A DNA stretch of 64,000 nucleotides, taken from the NCBI RefSeq assembly GCF_021352225.1, contig NZ_JAAUVI010000001.1, forward strand, positions 592,191 to 656,190, given 5' to 3'. Numbering within the stretch: the stretch's first letter is position 1; every line of letters begins with the position of its first letter. Below the pieces are notes generated by a model that saw nothing but the letters and a program-made list of their open reading frames with translations, did not search any database and was not told where the DNA came from. A program made the position numbers and the translations under genes. Shown piece by piece: positions 30,443 through 39,431 of the stretch. This DNA comes from Methylobacterium sp. C25 (GTDB lineage Bacteria; Pseudomonadota; Alphaproteobacteria; Rhizobiales; Beijerinckiaceae).

Positions 30443-30898
30443 TCAGCCGAGCGTGCGGGCGGCCTCGTGGATCGCGGCGCGGATGCGCTGGTAGGTGCCA
30501 CATCGACAGATGTTGCCCTCCATGGCGCCATCGATGTCGCCATCGGACGGTTTCGGATTGTCCGTGAGCAGGCCGATCGCGGACATGATCTGCCCCGACT
30601 GGCAGTAGCCGCACTGCACGACGTCGAGGTTGCGCCAGGCACCCTGCACCGCCTCGGCGACCTTGCCCGACACGCCCTCGATCGTGGTGATCTTGGCCTC
30701 GCCGACATCCCCGATCCGGGTCTGGCACGAGCGGACCGGCTGACCGTCCATATGCACGGTGCAGGCACCGCACTGCGCGATGCCGCAGCCATATTTGGTG
30801 CCGGTCATGTTGAGGCGGTCGCGAATGGCCCAGAGCAGCGGCATCTCTGGATCGGCGTCGACGTCGTGGGAGACGCCGTTGACGGTGAGCTTCAGCAT
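30443..30898 (-). CDS. 2Fe-2S subunit of the molybdenum hydroxylase
   Basis: The 151-residue subunit carries two [2Fe-2S] clusters that pass electrons from the molybdenum site. The plant-type cluster ligands are Cys38, Cys43, Cys46 and Cys58 (YGCGIAQCGACTVHM...RSCQT). The second, all-helical cluster uses Cys96, Cys99, Cys131 and Cys133 (VVQCGYCQSGQ and NICRCGTYQRI). It has no export signal of its own and should travel through the Tat system with the large subunit. GGAG lies nine bases before the ATG at 30898. It is the promoter-proximal gene of the two-gene operon. Confidence 0.95.
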   Translation of the reverse strand: MLKLTVNGVSHDVDADPEMPLLWAIRDRLNMTGTKYGCGIAQCGACTVHMDGQPVRSCQTRIGDVGEAKITTIEGVSGKVAEAVQGAWRNLDVVQCGYCQSGQIMSAIGLLTDNPKPSDGDIDGAMEGNICRCGTYQRIRAAIHEAARTLG

Positions 30899-31221
30899 CG
30901 CGGTCTCCGCTTTTTTGGGGCGTCCGACGTGATGTGCCTGCGGGCGCCTCACACGATGTGCGCCAGCGCACATGAAGCTGGAATCGTTCCGAAAAGTCGA
31001 CTCGCGGTCAATGGTCCGGGGCGGTCGGATGGCGTCGGACGCGCCTTCACCTGAGATCCATGCGCCTCAGTGCCGCAAGCATCAGAAACCCGCGGATCGC
31101 GAGCGATTTCTCGAAAATCCGCGAGATCGCTGCAGGCGGTTCTTAACGGTTCCGGCGCACCCTGTGGGTTCTCGTTTTCGGCCCCGCCTTGCGCGAGGCT
31201 TCCCTGCGCAGCCCCACCCGA
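30899..31221. other. 323-base divergent intergenic region
   Basis: It lies between the 2Fe-2S subunit gene (minus) and the histidine kinase gene (plus) and should hold both promoters. A loose inverted repeat (GCGAT and ATCGC arms) spans about 31098-31131. I see no gene, operator of known type or terminator. Confidence 0.45.
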
Positions 31222-32775
31222 ATGTCCGAACTGACCGCGGAGATGGTTCAGCGCGGCCGCGGCCCGTCCCATGAGGAGGTCGCTCGCCGCCGCAGCATGT
31301 CGCGCGATCTTCGCTCGGCACGCGAGCGGCTGACCTCGACCAGCGGCCTGGAACGGGCCTTCGACTTCGAGCTGATGCGGCTCTACGCGCAGTATCGCGC
31401 CGACGCTGCCATCCCGCTGGTGATGTTCGCCATCACGCTGGCAGGGGCCTCGACCATCTGGGTGCCTCCGATCACCGCGGCGCTCGGCTGCGGCCTGGTC
31501 GTCACGGCGCTGGGTGCGACGACGATGGTGTGCCGGCGCTTCCTGAAGGAAGCGACCGCCAGCAACGCCATGAAGCGCTGGCGGCGCAACTTCGTGCTCG
31601 GCGAGATCCTGCAGAGCAGCACCTGGGCGCTGCTCATCCCGCTGACGGTCGCGGATGCGCGCACCTTCTCGCTGTTCGGGCTCGTCGTGGTCGCGGCGGT
31701 GGCGACGATGCTCGCCGCGACGGTGCCGCTCGCCGCGATCTGTGCGCTGGCGCCCCTGACACTGGCAGCGCTGTCGCTGCTCATCGACGCGCAGGGCACC
31801 CACACGGTGCCGCTCGTGGTGATGGCCGTAGGTAGCCAGGTCTTCTTCGCAGGGCTCGGTCGCCGGCTCTACGCCTCGGCGGTGGGTGCCCTGCAGTCGC
31901 GTGCGGAGAAGGACGCGATCTTCGCCGAGCTGGAACAGGCCAAGGCGAATTCCGACGAGGCCCGCAAGCGCGCCGAAGAGGCGAACCTCGCGAAGTCGAG
32001 CTTCCTCGCCACGATGAGCCACGAGCTGCGCACCCCGCTCAACGCCATCCTCGGCTTTTCCGAGGTGATGAAGAACGAGATCTTCGGCGCGCACGCCTCG
32101 CCGGCCTACCAGGAATACGCTACCGACATCCACGACAGCGGGATGCACCTGCTCAACCTGATCAACGAGATTCTGGATCTCTCCCGCGTCGAGGCCGGCC
32201 GTTACGACCTCAACGAGGAGGCGGTTCCGCTCGCCTCCGCCGTCGAGGAAGCCCAGCACATGATGGCGCTGCGCGCCCGCGGGAAGAACCAGACGATCAA
32301 CGTCCATGTCGACGCGTCGATGCCGCGGCTCTGGGCCGATGAGCGCGCGCTTCGGCAGATCGTGCTCAACGTTCTCTCCAACGCCGTGAAGTTCACCCCC
32401 CAGGGCGGCGAGATCACCGTCAAGGTCGGCTGGACCTCGTCCGGCGGCCAGTATGTCAGCGTGAAGGATTCCGGACCGGGCATTCCCGAGGACGAGATCG
32501 GCACGGTGCTCACATCCTTCGGCCGCGGTTCTCTCGCCATCAAGACCGCCGAGCAGGGCTCGGGCCTCGGCCTGCCGATCGTGAAGGGCCTCGTCGACCT
32601 TCATGGCGGCGGCTTCCAGCTGAAGTCGAAGCCGCGCGAGGGCACCGAGGTGATCGTGACCTTCCCGGCGAGCCGGGTGATGGACACGCTGCCGGCGGTC
32701 GATCTGACCCCGAAGAAGGACGAGGCGGCTGATGGCCGCCAGGGCGCGGCCTCCAAGCGCCGCCGGGCTGCCTGA
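31222..32775 (+). CDS. PleC/DivJ-like membrane sensor histidine kinase
   Basis: The 517-residue kinase has about six membrane helices (residues 60-215), a coiled linker (EKDAIFAELEQAKANSDEARKRAEEANLAKSSF region), the HisKA domain with phospho-acceptor His267 in ATMSHELRTPLNAILGFSEVM, and a HATPase_c domain (NVLSNAVKFTPQGG, VKDSGPGIPEDEI, SGLGLPIVKGLVDLHGG). The sequence FSEVMKNEIFG after the His box is typical of the DivJ/PleC/PdhS kinases that act through DivK/PleD in alphaproteobacteria. No response regulator adjoins it, which fits that group. The periplasmic signal is unknown. The ATG at 31222 is preferred to an upstream start. Confidence 0.88.
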   Translation: MSELTAEMVQRGRGPSHEEVARRRSMSRDLRSARERLTSTSGLERAFDFELMRLYAQYRADAAIPLVMFAITLAGASTIWVPPITAALGCGLVVTALGATTMVCRRFLKEATASNAMKRWRRNFVLGEILQSSTWALLIPLTVADARTFSLFGLVVVAAVATMLAATVPLAAICALAPLTLAALSLLIDAQGTHTVPLVVMAVGSQVFFAGLGRRLYASAVGALQSRAEKDAIFAELEQAKANSDEARKRAEEANLAKSSFLATMSHELRTPLNAILGFSEVMKNEIFGAHASPAYQEYATDIHDSGMHLLNLINEILDLSRVEAGRYDLNEEAVPLASAVEEAQHMMALRARGKNQTINVHVDASMPRLWADERALRQIVLNVLSNAVKFTPQGGEITVKVGWTSSGGQYVSVKDSGPGIPEDEIGTVLTSFGRGSLAIKTAEQGSGLGLPIVKGLVDLHGGGFQLKSKPREGTEVIVTFPASRVMDTLPAVDLTPKKDEAADGRQGAASKRRRAA

Positions 32776-32780
32776 CGGCG

Positions 32781-33554
32781 CTAATCGATCACGTAAGCCG
32801 CCCGCGCCCGCTCGCGCCAGTAATCGTAGCCGAACCAAGCATATCCGCCATCGGCCCAACCTCGGCCCCAGGAATTCTGGATGCGGAAGGCCTGCCGCGC
32901 ATCGTCGTAGCCGACGGCGAGCATGGCGTGCCCGCTCTTCGGCTCACTGTCCTTCAGGAACACGCCCGTACCTGAATGGGCGCGCAGGGCATCGCCCATT
33001 CCCACCGAGAAGATCACGACCCGCCCCTCGGCGAGCTCGGTCTTCACCTGATCGAGCCGCGATCCGTCGAGCGCCCGCCAACTCTTGATCCGGTAGCGGG
33101 CCGCATCCGAGCGCTCGGCCGCCGAGGGGCGGCGGCCGCACCAGCCCGCATCGAAGGCGTAGTCATCGAGCGGCAGCACCCCGACGTCGCGCAGCATGTT
33201 GAGCGTCGAGGAGATCCGCGTCGGACTCTGGCAATAGGGGTCGTTGGAGACTTGGTTGTAGGTGAAGGCCGGGCTGAGCACCGGCCCGCCCGGATGCGTG
33301 CGGCGGTAGGCCTGCGTGGCCGCGCCGTAGACCGTGCTCCAGGAGGTGCAGCTCTTCGTGGCGCCCTGGCTGCGCGGCGGCGGGACGGTCGCCGACAGAT
33401 CGACCTGCTTCGGCAGGACCGATCTCACCTGGATCGGACGCACGGCCGGGCCGAGCTCTTCGAGCGTCTCCTCGATCGCGCCCTGGGCCAACGCGCTGCC
33501 GATGCCGGCCACCAGGAGCGCGGCGGCCATCGCGACCGCTCTCGGCGACATCAT
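32781..33554 (-). CDS. Exported papain-like (C1) cysteine peptidase
   Basis: The 257-residue product has a signal peptide (cut after about residue 23, ALA) and a papain fold with all three catalytic residues: Cys69 in RSQGATKSCTSWS, His209 in SGHAMLAVGYDD and Asn227 in IQNSWGRGWADGGY. Gln63, the oxyanion residue, is present too. It has almost no propeptide, only about 25 residues, which differs from eukaryotic papains but is usual in bacterial C1 peptidases. Its start overlaps the stop of the caspase-like gene upstream by ATGA, so both are made together. The substrate is unknown. Confidence 0.9.
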   Translation of the reverse strand: MMSPRAVAMAAALLVAGIGSALAQGAIEETLEELGPAVRPIQVRSVLPKQVDLSATVPPPRSQGATKSCTSWSTVYGAATQAYRRTHPGGPVLSPAFTYNQVSNDPYCQSPTRISSTLNMLRDVGVLPLDDYAFDAGWCGRRPSAAERSDAARYRIKSWRALDGSRLDQVKTELAEGRVVIFSVGMGDALRAHSGTGVFLKDSEPKSGHAMLAVGYDDARQAFRIQNSWGRGWADGGYAWFGYDYWRERARAAYVID

Positions 33555-35824
33555 CGCTTCACCTCCGTCATGCGCTGCGCCAGCACGACGCGGTCGTCGA
33601 TGGCGTAGAGGAAGCAGGGATAGAGCGAGTCGACGTCGTTGCAGGCCGCGAAGGCCTTGGCCTGGGCTTCCGCGCTGGTCGATCCCGTCGCCCAGAAGAC
33701 GCCTTTCGGGACGTGGATCGCCATCGCCTTCGGGCTTACGGCGGCGGCGTAGTTGGCGCGATCCTGCGCCTGGCGAGGGAGCGCGAACGGCACATCGTCG
33801 GCCGCATAGGCACGCGCCTGCGTGACGCGCGCCATGTCGCGGTGTGGCGCGGTCTTGAGATCGGTTGTGGTGACGGTGTCGTCACGCGCGAACAGAACGC
33901 AGGGCGTTCCGTAGCGAAGCTGGCAGGCCTCGAGGGCCGACCGTTCGGCCGCCGCATCCGATGCGGCGCGGCTCCATGTGAAGGTGCGGCCGCTCTCGAC
34001 CTGGACGGCGAGCGCCCTGTGCGCGCCGAGCTTCATATAGCTGGTCACCACGCCGCCATCGTGACCGATGGCGGAGAAGAGCGCGCGCAGTTGCGTTTCG
34101 GGCGAGGCCACCGCGGCATTCGCGACCGCCGGAGGCTGTGCGGCGGCCGTCGACCCGATCGACGGACTGGGACTTTGTGCCGGCGGGGTCGGAGCGGGGT
34201 TTGCGGGCGTGGCTTCCGCGATCGGCACGGTTTTGCGCTGGACGAGGACCACCTCGCCAGCGGTCGCGTAGAGGAAGCACGGACCGTCCTTGCCCAGTCG
34301 CACCGGATCGTCGTTGCAGGCTTTGAGCGCAGCGATCTCAGCCTCCCGCTGGCTCGCACCGCCCGCGACGAAGATCCGGCGCCACGGATGGATCGCCATC
34401 GCCTTCGGCCCCGTCAGCGCCCGATAGCCGGCCACGTCGTTGCCCGTGCGGCGCGTCTCCGCGATCGGCATCCGCGCCGGATCGAACGGGCCGGCATAGC
34501 CGACCTCCTGCGCGACCTGGCGCACCCAGTCCGAAGTATCCATGTCGGCGAGGCCGTCATCGACGGCCGCCAGCGTGCAGGCCCCGCCCCACCGGATCTG
34601 ACAGCTCTCGAGGGCACTGATCGCGGCTGCCCGCGTGGTCTGCGCGCTCGACACGCGCCAGGTACCGGGTGGCTCGTTCGAGACCGCGAACGCCTTGTGC
34701 GTGCGCTCCTGGAGGTAGCTCCCCAGGCGCTCGGACACGCGCGTGATGTTCGGGGCGAGCACCGCCACCCGCTTCTGCAAGGTGTCGAAAAATGGCGCTG
34801 CGGCCGGCGGCGGCGCGACCGCGGCCACCGTCGACGTGCCGGGCGGCGGGCTCGCGCGCGACGCGGCGGCGACGCGACGCTTGGCGAGGTCGCTGAAGGT
34901 GCCCGAGGGAAACCGCGCGAGATAGGCTTCGAAATCGGAAGCCTCCGTGCTGTCCTTGACGCTCTGCCAGAAGAGCAGATCGGCATCGATCGACGGCGCG
35001 CGTGCCGGCTGCTGCGAGGCCGGCACGACGCCCGGCTTGAAGAAGAACTCGCCTTCGAGCGCGGAATTCTCCCATGGGACCTGCATCCCCCGCGTCGCCT
35101 GCCTCACGTCGCGCCGCACGAGCGAGAGCATCTGGCGCACTTCGAGGCCCGGCGTCTCGATATGGCGGAGCAACGCCGTCGTGAACGGGCTGTCGGGGCC
35201 GTCGCCATCGGAGGCGACCGTGCCCGGCGCCGTCGCGAAGGCGACGAGCGTTCCGGCCCCCGCGGAGACCTGGCCCATCCCGCCGCGCTCGATGCCGCGG
35301 CCTCCGGTGGTCAGACGTTTCTGGAACGGGTTGTCGCGGCAGGAATCGAGGAAGAGCAGGGTGACGCGGGCCGAGCCGTCCGTCTGTTCGAGCAGGCTGT
35401 CGACGTCGAGCGCCTCGAAGCGAAGGTCCCGCGTCTCCTTGAGCTGCATGCTCGCCGGCAGCAGCCAGTTGCGGCCGGCCACTTCGAGCGCATGGCCGGC
35501 ATAGAAGAATACAGCGGCCTCCGCCCCCCGGGCCGCATCGCCGAAGCGGCGTACGGACGCCTCCAGCGTGGCCCGATCCGGATCGAGCACGGTCTGCACC
35601 TGGAAGCCGAGCCGCTTCAGCGCCGCACCGACGCCGTTCGCATCGTTGAGGGTGTTGGGGAGCGCAGCCGCGTTCTTGTAGGCCGAAACGCCGACGACGA
35701 GTGCGACACGGGGGGCGGCCGCCGCCTGCTCCGTCACCGCCGCCCATGCGAGCACCGCAACGGTGAACACCAAGAGGGCAGTGCGGCGGATCAAGGCGGG
35801 CCTCGCGGGCAGATGGATCGTCAT
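33551..35824 (-). CDS. Exported caspase-like (C14) protein with tandem C-terminal repeats
   Basis: The 757-residue product begins with a signal peptide (about 1-37) and a caspase p20-like domain (38-260) holding the dyad His111 (FFYAGHALEV) and Cys162 (LFLDSCRDNPF). The strongly acidic S1 pocket suggests Arg/Lys specificity, as in metacaspases. After a linker, the C-terminal 380 residues contain two tandem units of about 140 residues. Each has an ALExCQxRxGxxC segment, a PKAMAIH strand, and a second paired-Cys segment ending PCFLYA...VVLxQ, resembling DUF4189-type stress modules. It is followed at once by the papain-like peptidase gene. Confidence 0.9.
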   Translation of the reverse strand: MTIHLPARPALIRRTALLVFTVAVLAWAAVTEQAAAAPRVALVVGVSAYKNAAALPNTLNDANGVGAALKRLGFQVQTVLDPDRATLEASVRRFGDAARGAEAAVFFYAGHALEVAGRNWLLPASMQLKETRDLRFEALDVDSLLEQTDGSARVTLLFLDSCRDNPFQKRLTTGGRGIERGGMGQVSAGAGTLVAFATAPGTVASDGDGPDSPFTTALLRHIETPGLEVRQMLSLVRRDVRQATRGMQVPWENSALEGEFFFKPGVVPASQQPARAPSIDADLLFWQSVKDSTEASDFEAYLARFPSGTFSDLAKRRVAAASRASPPPGTSTVAAVAPPPAAAPFFDTLQKRVAVLAPNITRVSERLGSYLQERTHKAFAVSNEPPGTWRVSSAQTTRAAAISALESCQIRWGGACTLAAVDDGLADMDTSDWVRQVAQEVGYAGPFDPARMPIAETRRTGNDVAGYRALTGPKAMAIHPWRRIFVAGGASQREAEIAALKACNDDPVRLGKDGPCFLYATAGEVVLVQRKTVPIAEATPANPAPTPPAQSPSPSIGSTAAAQPPAVANAAVASPETQLRALFSAIGHDGGVVTSYMKLGAHRALAVQVESGRTFTWSRAASDAAAERSALEACQLRYGTPCVLFARDDTVTTTDLKTAPHRDMARVTQARAYAADDVPFALPRQAQDRANYAAAVSPKAMAIHVPKGVFWATGSTSAEAQAKAFAACNDVDSLYPCFLYAIDDRVVLAQRMTEVKR

Positions 35825-36048
35825 AACCCACGCTCACGCTTCGTGAAATACGCCGGGCTCCGCCTCACGACATCCGTCCAGAGGATAGGCGCCGGCGGCA
35901 TCGAGAGCTCGGATCGCCCCCTCGCGGCGCGCATCTGCGTCCTGCGACATTCCAGCCGATCGTCCGCTGAAACGCGCTCTTCGTTCGTTAGCCTGACAGG
36001 AGCACGGCTGCCTCGCCGGCCCCTTCAGGCAGACAGGACCCAGAACGG

Positions 36049-36327
36049 ATGAAGAGAACGATATGCACCGCGCTGCTCGCGGCCGGCCTGCTCGTGGCCG
36101 GTGGCCTGGGCGCTCAGGCCGCTGCCGTTTCGCCTAACGAGAGCATCCGGGCGAGCGAGCCCATCCAGCTCGCGCAGATGAACAGCCCGGGCGACGGCTT
36201 GACGCCGGGCTCCGCACGCAGTGGCAACGGCCGCCCCCGGATGCACGGTCACTACCGGCGGCACCACCATTGGCATCACCGTCACCATTGGCGCCACCAC
36301 CGGCACCATCGCCGCTTCTGGCGCTGA
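36049..36327 (+). CDS. Small exported histidine-rich protein
   Basis: The 92-residue product has a signal peptide (MKRTICTALLAAGLLVAGGLGAQA) and a short mature chain whose last 28 residues are almost only His, Arg and Trp (RMHGHYRRHHHWHHRHHWR...). This predicts metal binding or an interaction with acidic surfaces in the periplasm. Proteins with such tails are frequent and unnamed in Methylobacterium. It lies between the caspase-like gene and cobT, but nothing links it to either. Confidence 0.72.
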   Translation: MKRTICTALLAAGLLVAGGLGAQAAAVSPNESIRASEPIQLAQMNSPGDGLTPGSARSGNGRPRMHGHYRRHHHWHHRHHWRHHRHHRRFWR

Positions 36328-36381
36328 CGTCGGGCGCGGCATCGTTCCGGCGTGGGTCGCTGCGCCGGAACGATGCCGGGA

Positions 36382-37407
36382 TCAGCCCGCGCTCTTCCCC
36401 GAGATCCCTGCCTGCTCGAAGGTCGCCATGTCGCGGTGGCAGGCGAGCGCGCCCTTGATCACGCCCATCGCGAGCGCGGCACCGGACGCCTCGCCGAGGC
36501 GCAGTCCCAGGGACAGCACGGGCTCCAGCCCGAGGCGATCCAGAACCTCTGCGTGAACGCCCTCGGCCGAGACGTGGCCGGCAACGCAATGCTCCAGCGC
36601 GCGCGGATCGAGGGCGTGCAGCACGGCCGCCGCCGCGGTCGAGACGTAGCCGTCGAGCACCACCGGCACCCGCTGCAGCCGGGCCGCCAGGATCGCCCCA
36701 GCCATCGCCGCGATCTCGCGGCCGCCGAGCCGGGCGAGAACGGCGAGCGGATCGTCGAGATGCCCGGCTTGGGTCCTGAGAGCTAGCGCCACCGCTTCCG
36801 CCTTGCGGGCGAGGCCGGCCGCATCGACACCGGTGCCGCGACCGACCCAATGCTCCGGCTCGCCCCCCCACAGCGCGCAGTAGATCGCCGCGGCAATGGT
36901 GGTGTTGCCGATCCCCATCTCGCCGATGCCGAGGCAATCGGTGCCGGCGGCCACCGCCTCCATCCCGAAGGCCATGGTGGCGACGGTCGATTTCTCGTCG
37001 AGGGCCGGCCCCTCGCAGATGTCACCGGTCGGCATGTCGATGGCGAGATCGAACACCTTAAAACCGAGCCCGTAGGCCGCGCAGAGCTGGTTGATCGCCG
37101 CGCCGCCGGCCGAAAAGTTTTCCAGCATCTGGCGGTTGACCGCATCCGGGAAGGCCGAGACGCCGCGTGCCGTGACGCCGTGGCTGCCGGCGAAGACGCA
37201 GACCAGCGGCCGGTCGAAGCTCGGCTTCGCCTTGCCCTGCCAGACCGCGAGCCATTCCACGAGGTCTTCCAGCCGGCCGAGCGAGCCGCCGGGCTTGGTC
37301 AGCACGGCGTCGCGGGCGCGTACCGCGGCGAGGGCATCCTCGTCGGGGCCGGGCATCTCGGCGACGAGGCGCCGAATGTCGGCGAAGGGCGAGGATTCGT
37401 CTGTCAT
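36382..37407 (-). CDS. cobT: Nicotinate-nucleotide--dimethylbenzimidazole phosphoribosyltransferase
   Basis: CobT transfers phosphoribose from nicotinate mononucleotide to 5,6-dimethylbenzimidazole, making alpha-ribazole phosphate for the lower ligand of cobalamin. The 341-residue product shows KPxGSLGxLE (TKPGGSLGRLEDL, about 38-50), FAGSHGVTARGVSAFP, MGIGNTTIAAAI, and the C-terminal active-site Glu region LGLRLGEASGAALA. All are canonical, and length fits. The ATG at 37407 gives the usual N-terminus. It diverges from cobS with 130 bases between; I see no riboswitch in that gap. Confidence 0.96.
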   Translation of the reverse strand: MTDESSPFADIRRLVAEMPGPDEDALAAVRARDAVLTKPGGSLGRLEDLVEWLAVWQGKAKPSFDRPLVCVFAGSHGVTARGVSAFPDAVNRQMLENFSAGGAAINQLCAAYGLGFKVFDLAIDMPTGDICEGPALDEKSTVATMAFGMEAVAAGTDCLGIGEMGIGNTTIAAAIYCALWGGEPEHWVGRGTGVDAAGLARKAEAVALALRTQAGHLDDPLAVLARLGGREIAAMAGAILAARLQRVPVVLDGYVSTAAAAVLHALDPRALEHCVAGHVSAEGVHAEVLDRLGLEPVLSLGLRLGEASGAALAMGVIKGALACHRDMATFEQAGISGKSAG

Positions 37408-37537
37408 CGCGCGAACTCGAGCGAACGGGGCGCCGGGAGGCGTGGCGGGAAGCGGTTGCGGCGCTATAGAGGTCCTGGCGAGCGCGGTGAAGGCGTGCGG
37501 ACGATCCGACGCGGCCGAGCCCGGCAACAGGCGAGCG

Positions 37538-38365
37538 ATGAGCGACGACCGGGCCGACCATACCCCGCCCTTCCCCGGCGCGGGCGTCCTCTACGACATC
37601 GCCGCCTGCCTGCGCTTCTTCACGCGCCTGCCCATCCCGCCGCTGCCGGATGAACCGGCGCCCTATGCGACGCCGGATTTCGCCACCGTCCCCCGCGTGC
37701 TGCCGCTGGCCGGCCTGCTGCTGGCGCAGCCGGCGGCTTTGGTGCTCGTCGCTGCCTGGGAATTGCGGCTCGGCCCGTTCGTCGCCGCAGCATTGGCGCT
37801 GGCGGTGCTGGCGCTCGTCACCGGCGCGATGCATGAGGACGGCCTCGCCGACGTCGCCGACGGGTTCGGCGGCGGCAATACCTGGATGCGGCGGCTCGAG
37901 ATCATGCGAGACAGCCGCATCGGCGCCTATGGCGGCACCGCCCTGGTGCTGTCCTTCTCGCTGAGGCTCGGCGCGCTGGCGACGCTGCTCGACCGTTCGG
38001 GTGCCCTCGCAGCCCTGGCGCTGCTGCTGGCGGCCGCCGTCTCGCGCAGCGCGGCCCTCGCGCCGATGGTGCTCCTGCAACCCGCCCGAGCCGACGGCGC
38101 CGGCGCCTCGGTCGGCCGCCCGTCGCCTTCGACGCTCGCCGTCGCAGCTGGCATCTGCATCCTCCTCGGGCTGATCGCCTGGGCGATCGGGCTGCCGCTT
38201 CTCGGCGTCGCGCTGATGCTGGCGCTCGCCCCGGCCGCCGCCTACGGTCTGACCCGTCTCGCCCGCCGGCAGATCGGCGGCCAGACCGGCGACGTCATCG
38301 GCGCCTGCCAGCAGGTCGCGGAGATCGCCGGGCTGATCGGGCTGCTGGCCGCGACCCCGGTGTGA
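37538..38365 (+). CDS. cobS: Adenosylcobinamide-GDP ribazoletransferase (cobalamin synthase)
   Basis: CobS joins adenosylcobinamide-GDP with alpha-ribazole (phosphate), completing cobalamin. The 275-residue integral membrane protein shows the family motifs: FFTRLPIPPLP near the N-terminus, AMHEDGLADVADGFGGG (about 103-119), RRLEIMRDSRIGAYG, and GGQTGDVIGACQQVAEI near the C-terminus, with four to six membrane helices. Asp residues in the DGLADxADG motif bind Mg2+. The upstream neighbour cobT, transcribed divergently, makes its substrate. The ATG at 37538 gives a family-length product. Confidence 0.96.
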   Translation: MSDDRADHTPPFPGAGVLYDIAACLRFFTRLPIPPLPDEPAPYATPDFATVPRVLPLAGLLLAQPAALVLVAAWELRLGPFVAAALALAVLALVTGAMHEDGLADVADGFGGGNTWMRRLEIMRDSRIGAYGGTALVLSFSLRLGALATLLDRSGALAALALLLAAAVSRSAALAPMVLLQPARADGAGASVGRPSPSTLAVAAGICILLGLIAWAIGLPLLGVALMLALAPAAAYGLTRLARRQIGGQTGDVIGACQQVAEIAGLIGLLAATPV

Positions 38366-38408
38366 GGCCTTGATTCCGGCCCCCCCGTCGGCCCATCTGC
38401 CACCCGTG

Positions 38409-38621
38409 ATGAACGCCCCGCCCCGTCCGAAGCCGTCGAGCCCCTGCACCAAGGTCTGCATTCTCGATGCCGTCACCGGGCTGTGCGAGGGGTGCGGCCG
38501 CTCACGGAACGAGATCGCCCTTTGGGGTTCCATGAGCGAACCGCAGCGGCTGGCGGTCATGGCGCTCCTTCCCGAGCGCCTGCGCCAGGCCTACCCCCAC
38601 CGCATCGACGAGGGACGATGA
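38409..38621 (+). CDS. DUF1289 small cysteine protein
   Basis: The 70-residue product matches DUF1289, with the four-Cys signature CTKVCILDAVTGLCEGCGRS (residues 13-32) and the following EIALWGSMS. The Cys pattern (CX3C...CX2C) suggests an iron-sulfur or zinc site; no role is established. It lies 43 bases after cobS and its stop overlaps the next gene by ATGA, an arrangement seen repeatedly in Rhizobiales, so the three form an operon. Confidence 0.87.
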   Translation: MNAPPRPKPSSPCTKVCILDAVTGLCEGCGRSRNEIALWGSMSEPQRLAVMALLPERLRQAYPHRIDEGR

Positions 38622-39313
38622 GACTCTGGATCGGCCTCGGCATCCTCGGCGCAGCCTTGATCGCGCTGATCGTGGCCGGCGACCACAGCCAGGTGGTCGG
38701 CGTCGACTCGGATCAGTTCGGGCGCATGGCCTATCTCGGCGCGCTCCTCGTGCTGATGACCGCCGGCGTCTGGCACCGCTTCCGCGACCGCATGGGCGAG
38801 AACCTGCGCCACCTGCTGATCTGGGTGGTGATCGGCGCCGTCGTCATCGCCGGCTACGCCTACAAGGAGCAGGCCAAGGAGTTCGGCGGTACCATGCTCG
38901 GCTCGCTTCGGCCGGGCACCGCCGTCGTCGGGGCGGGCGGCGAGGTCACCATCACCCGGCGCTCGGACGGCGACTTTTCGGTCTTCGCCGAGATCAACGG
39001 TCGGATGGAGCAGCGCTTCGCCTTCGATACCGGGGCCAGCTCGGTGGTGCTGACCATGGAGAGCGCAGCCGCACTCGGCATCAAGCCGGCCGAACGGGAG
39101 TTCACGCAAAAGGTCTCCACCGCCAACGGCACCGCGCTGACGGCGCCGATCCGGCTCGAATCCATCACCATCGGGCCCATCACTGAGCGCAACGTGGATG
39201 CGATGGTCAGCCAGCCGGGCGCGCTGAACTCCAACCTCCTCGGCCAGAGCTTCCTGACGAGGCTGCCGTCCTACGAGGTGCGTGGCGACCGGTTGATCCT
39301 GCGGAGCCGCTAG
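38618..39313 (+). CDS. Membrane-anchored clan AA aspartic protease (TIGR02281 type)
   Basis: The 231-residue product has three N-terminal membrane helices (MRLWIGLGILGAALIALIVAG first) followed by a retropepsin-like domain with the catalytic FDTGASSVVLT at about residues 143-153 and a closing segment LLGQSFLTRLPSYEVRGDRLILRSR. Only one D-T/S-G site is present, so it should act as a dimer. It is coupled by ATGA overlap to the DUF1289 gene and belongs to the cobS cluster common in alphaproteobacteria. The cleavage target is unknown. Confidence 0.9.
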   Translation: MRLWIGLGILGAALIALIVAGDHSQVVGVDSDQFGRMAYLGALLVLMTAGVWHRFRDRMGENLRHLLIWVVIGAVVIAGYAYKEQAKEFGGTMLGSLRPGTAVVGAGGEVTITRRSDGDFSVFAEINGRMEQRFAFDTGASSVVLTMESAAALGIKPAEREFTQKVSTANGTALTAPIRLESITIGPITERNVDAMVSQPGALNSNLLGQSFLTRLPSYEVRGDRLILRSR

Positions 39314-39431
39314 CGACTTGCCCTCGGCCCATGTTCAGTATGGGGGAGGTCTCGCAGGGTCCCTGGACTTCGCCGGACGGTGGCTGACTGCTACGCTTTT
39401 GCCGGCCGACTCGGGGCCGGAGGAGACAAAG

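Noticed and set aside
33713..36052. A 779-codon open frame opposite the caspase-like gene
   Set aside because: The caspase-like frame has catalytic residues, a signal peptide and repeats; the other is Arg-rich shadow sequence.
37408..37537. Cobalamin riboswitch between cobT and cobS
   Set aside because: No B12-box or GCAACTG-like core is seen in the 130 bases; the only such element is upstream of the TonB receptor.
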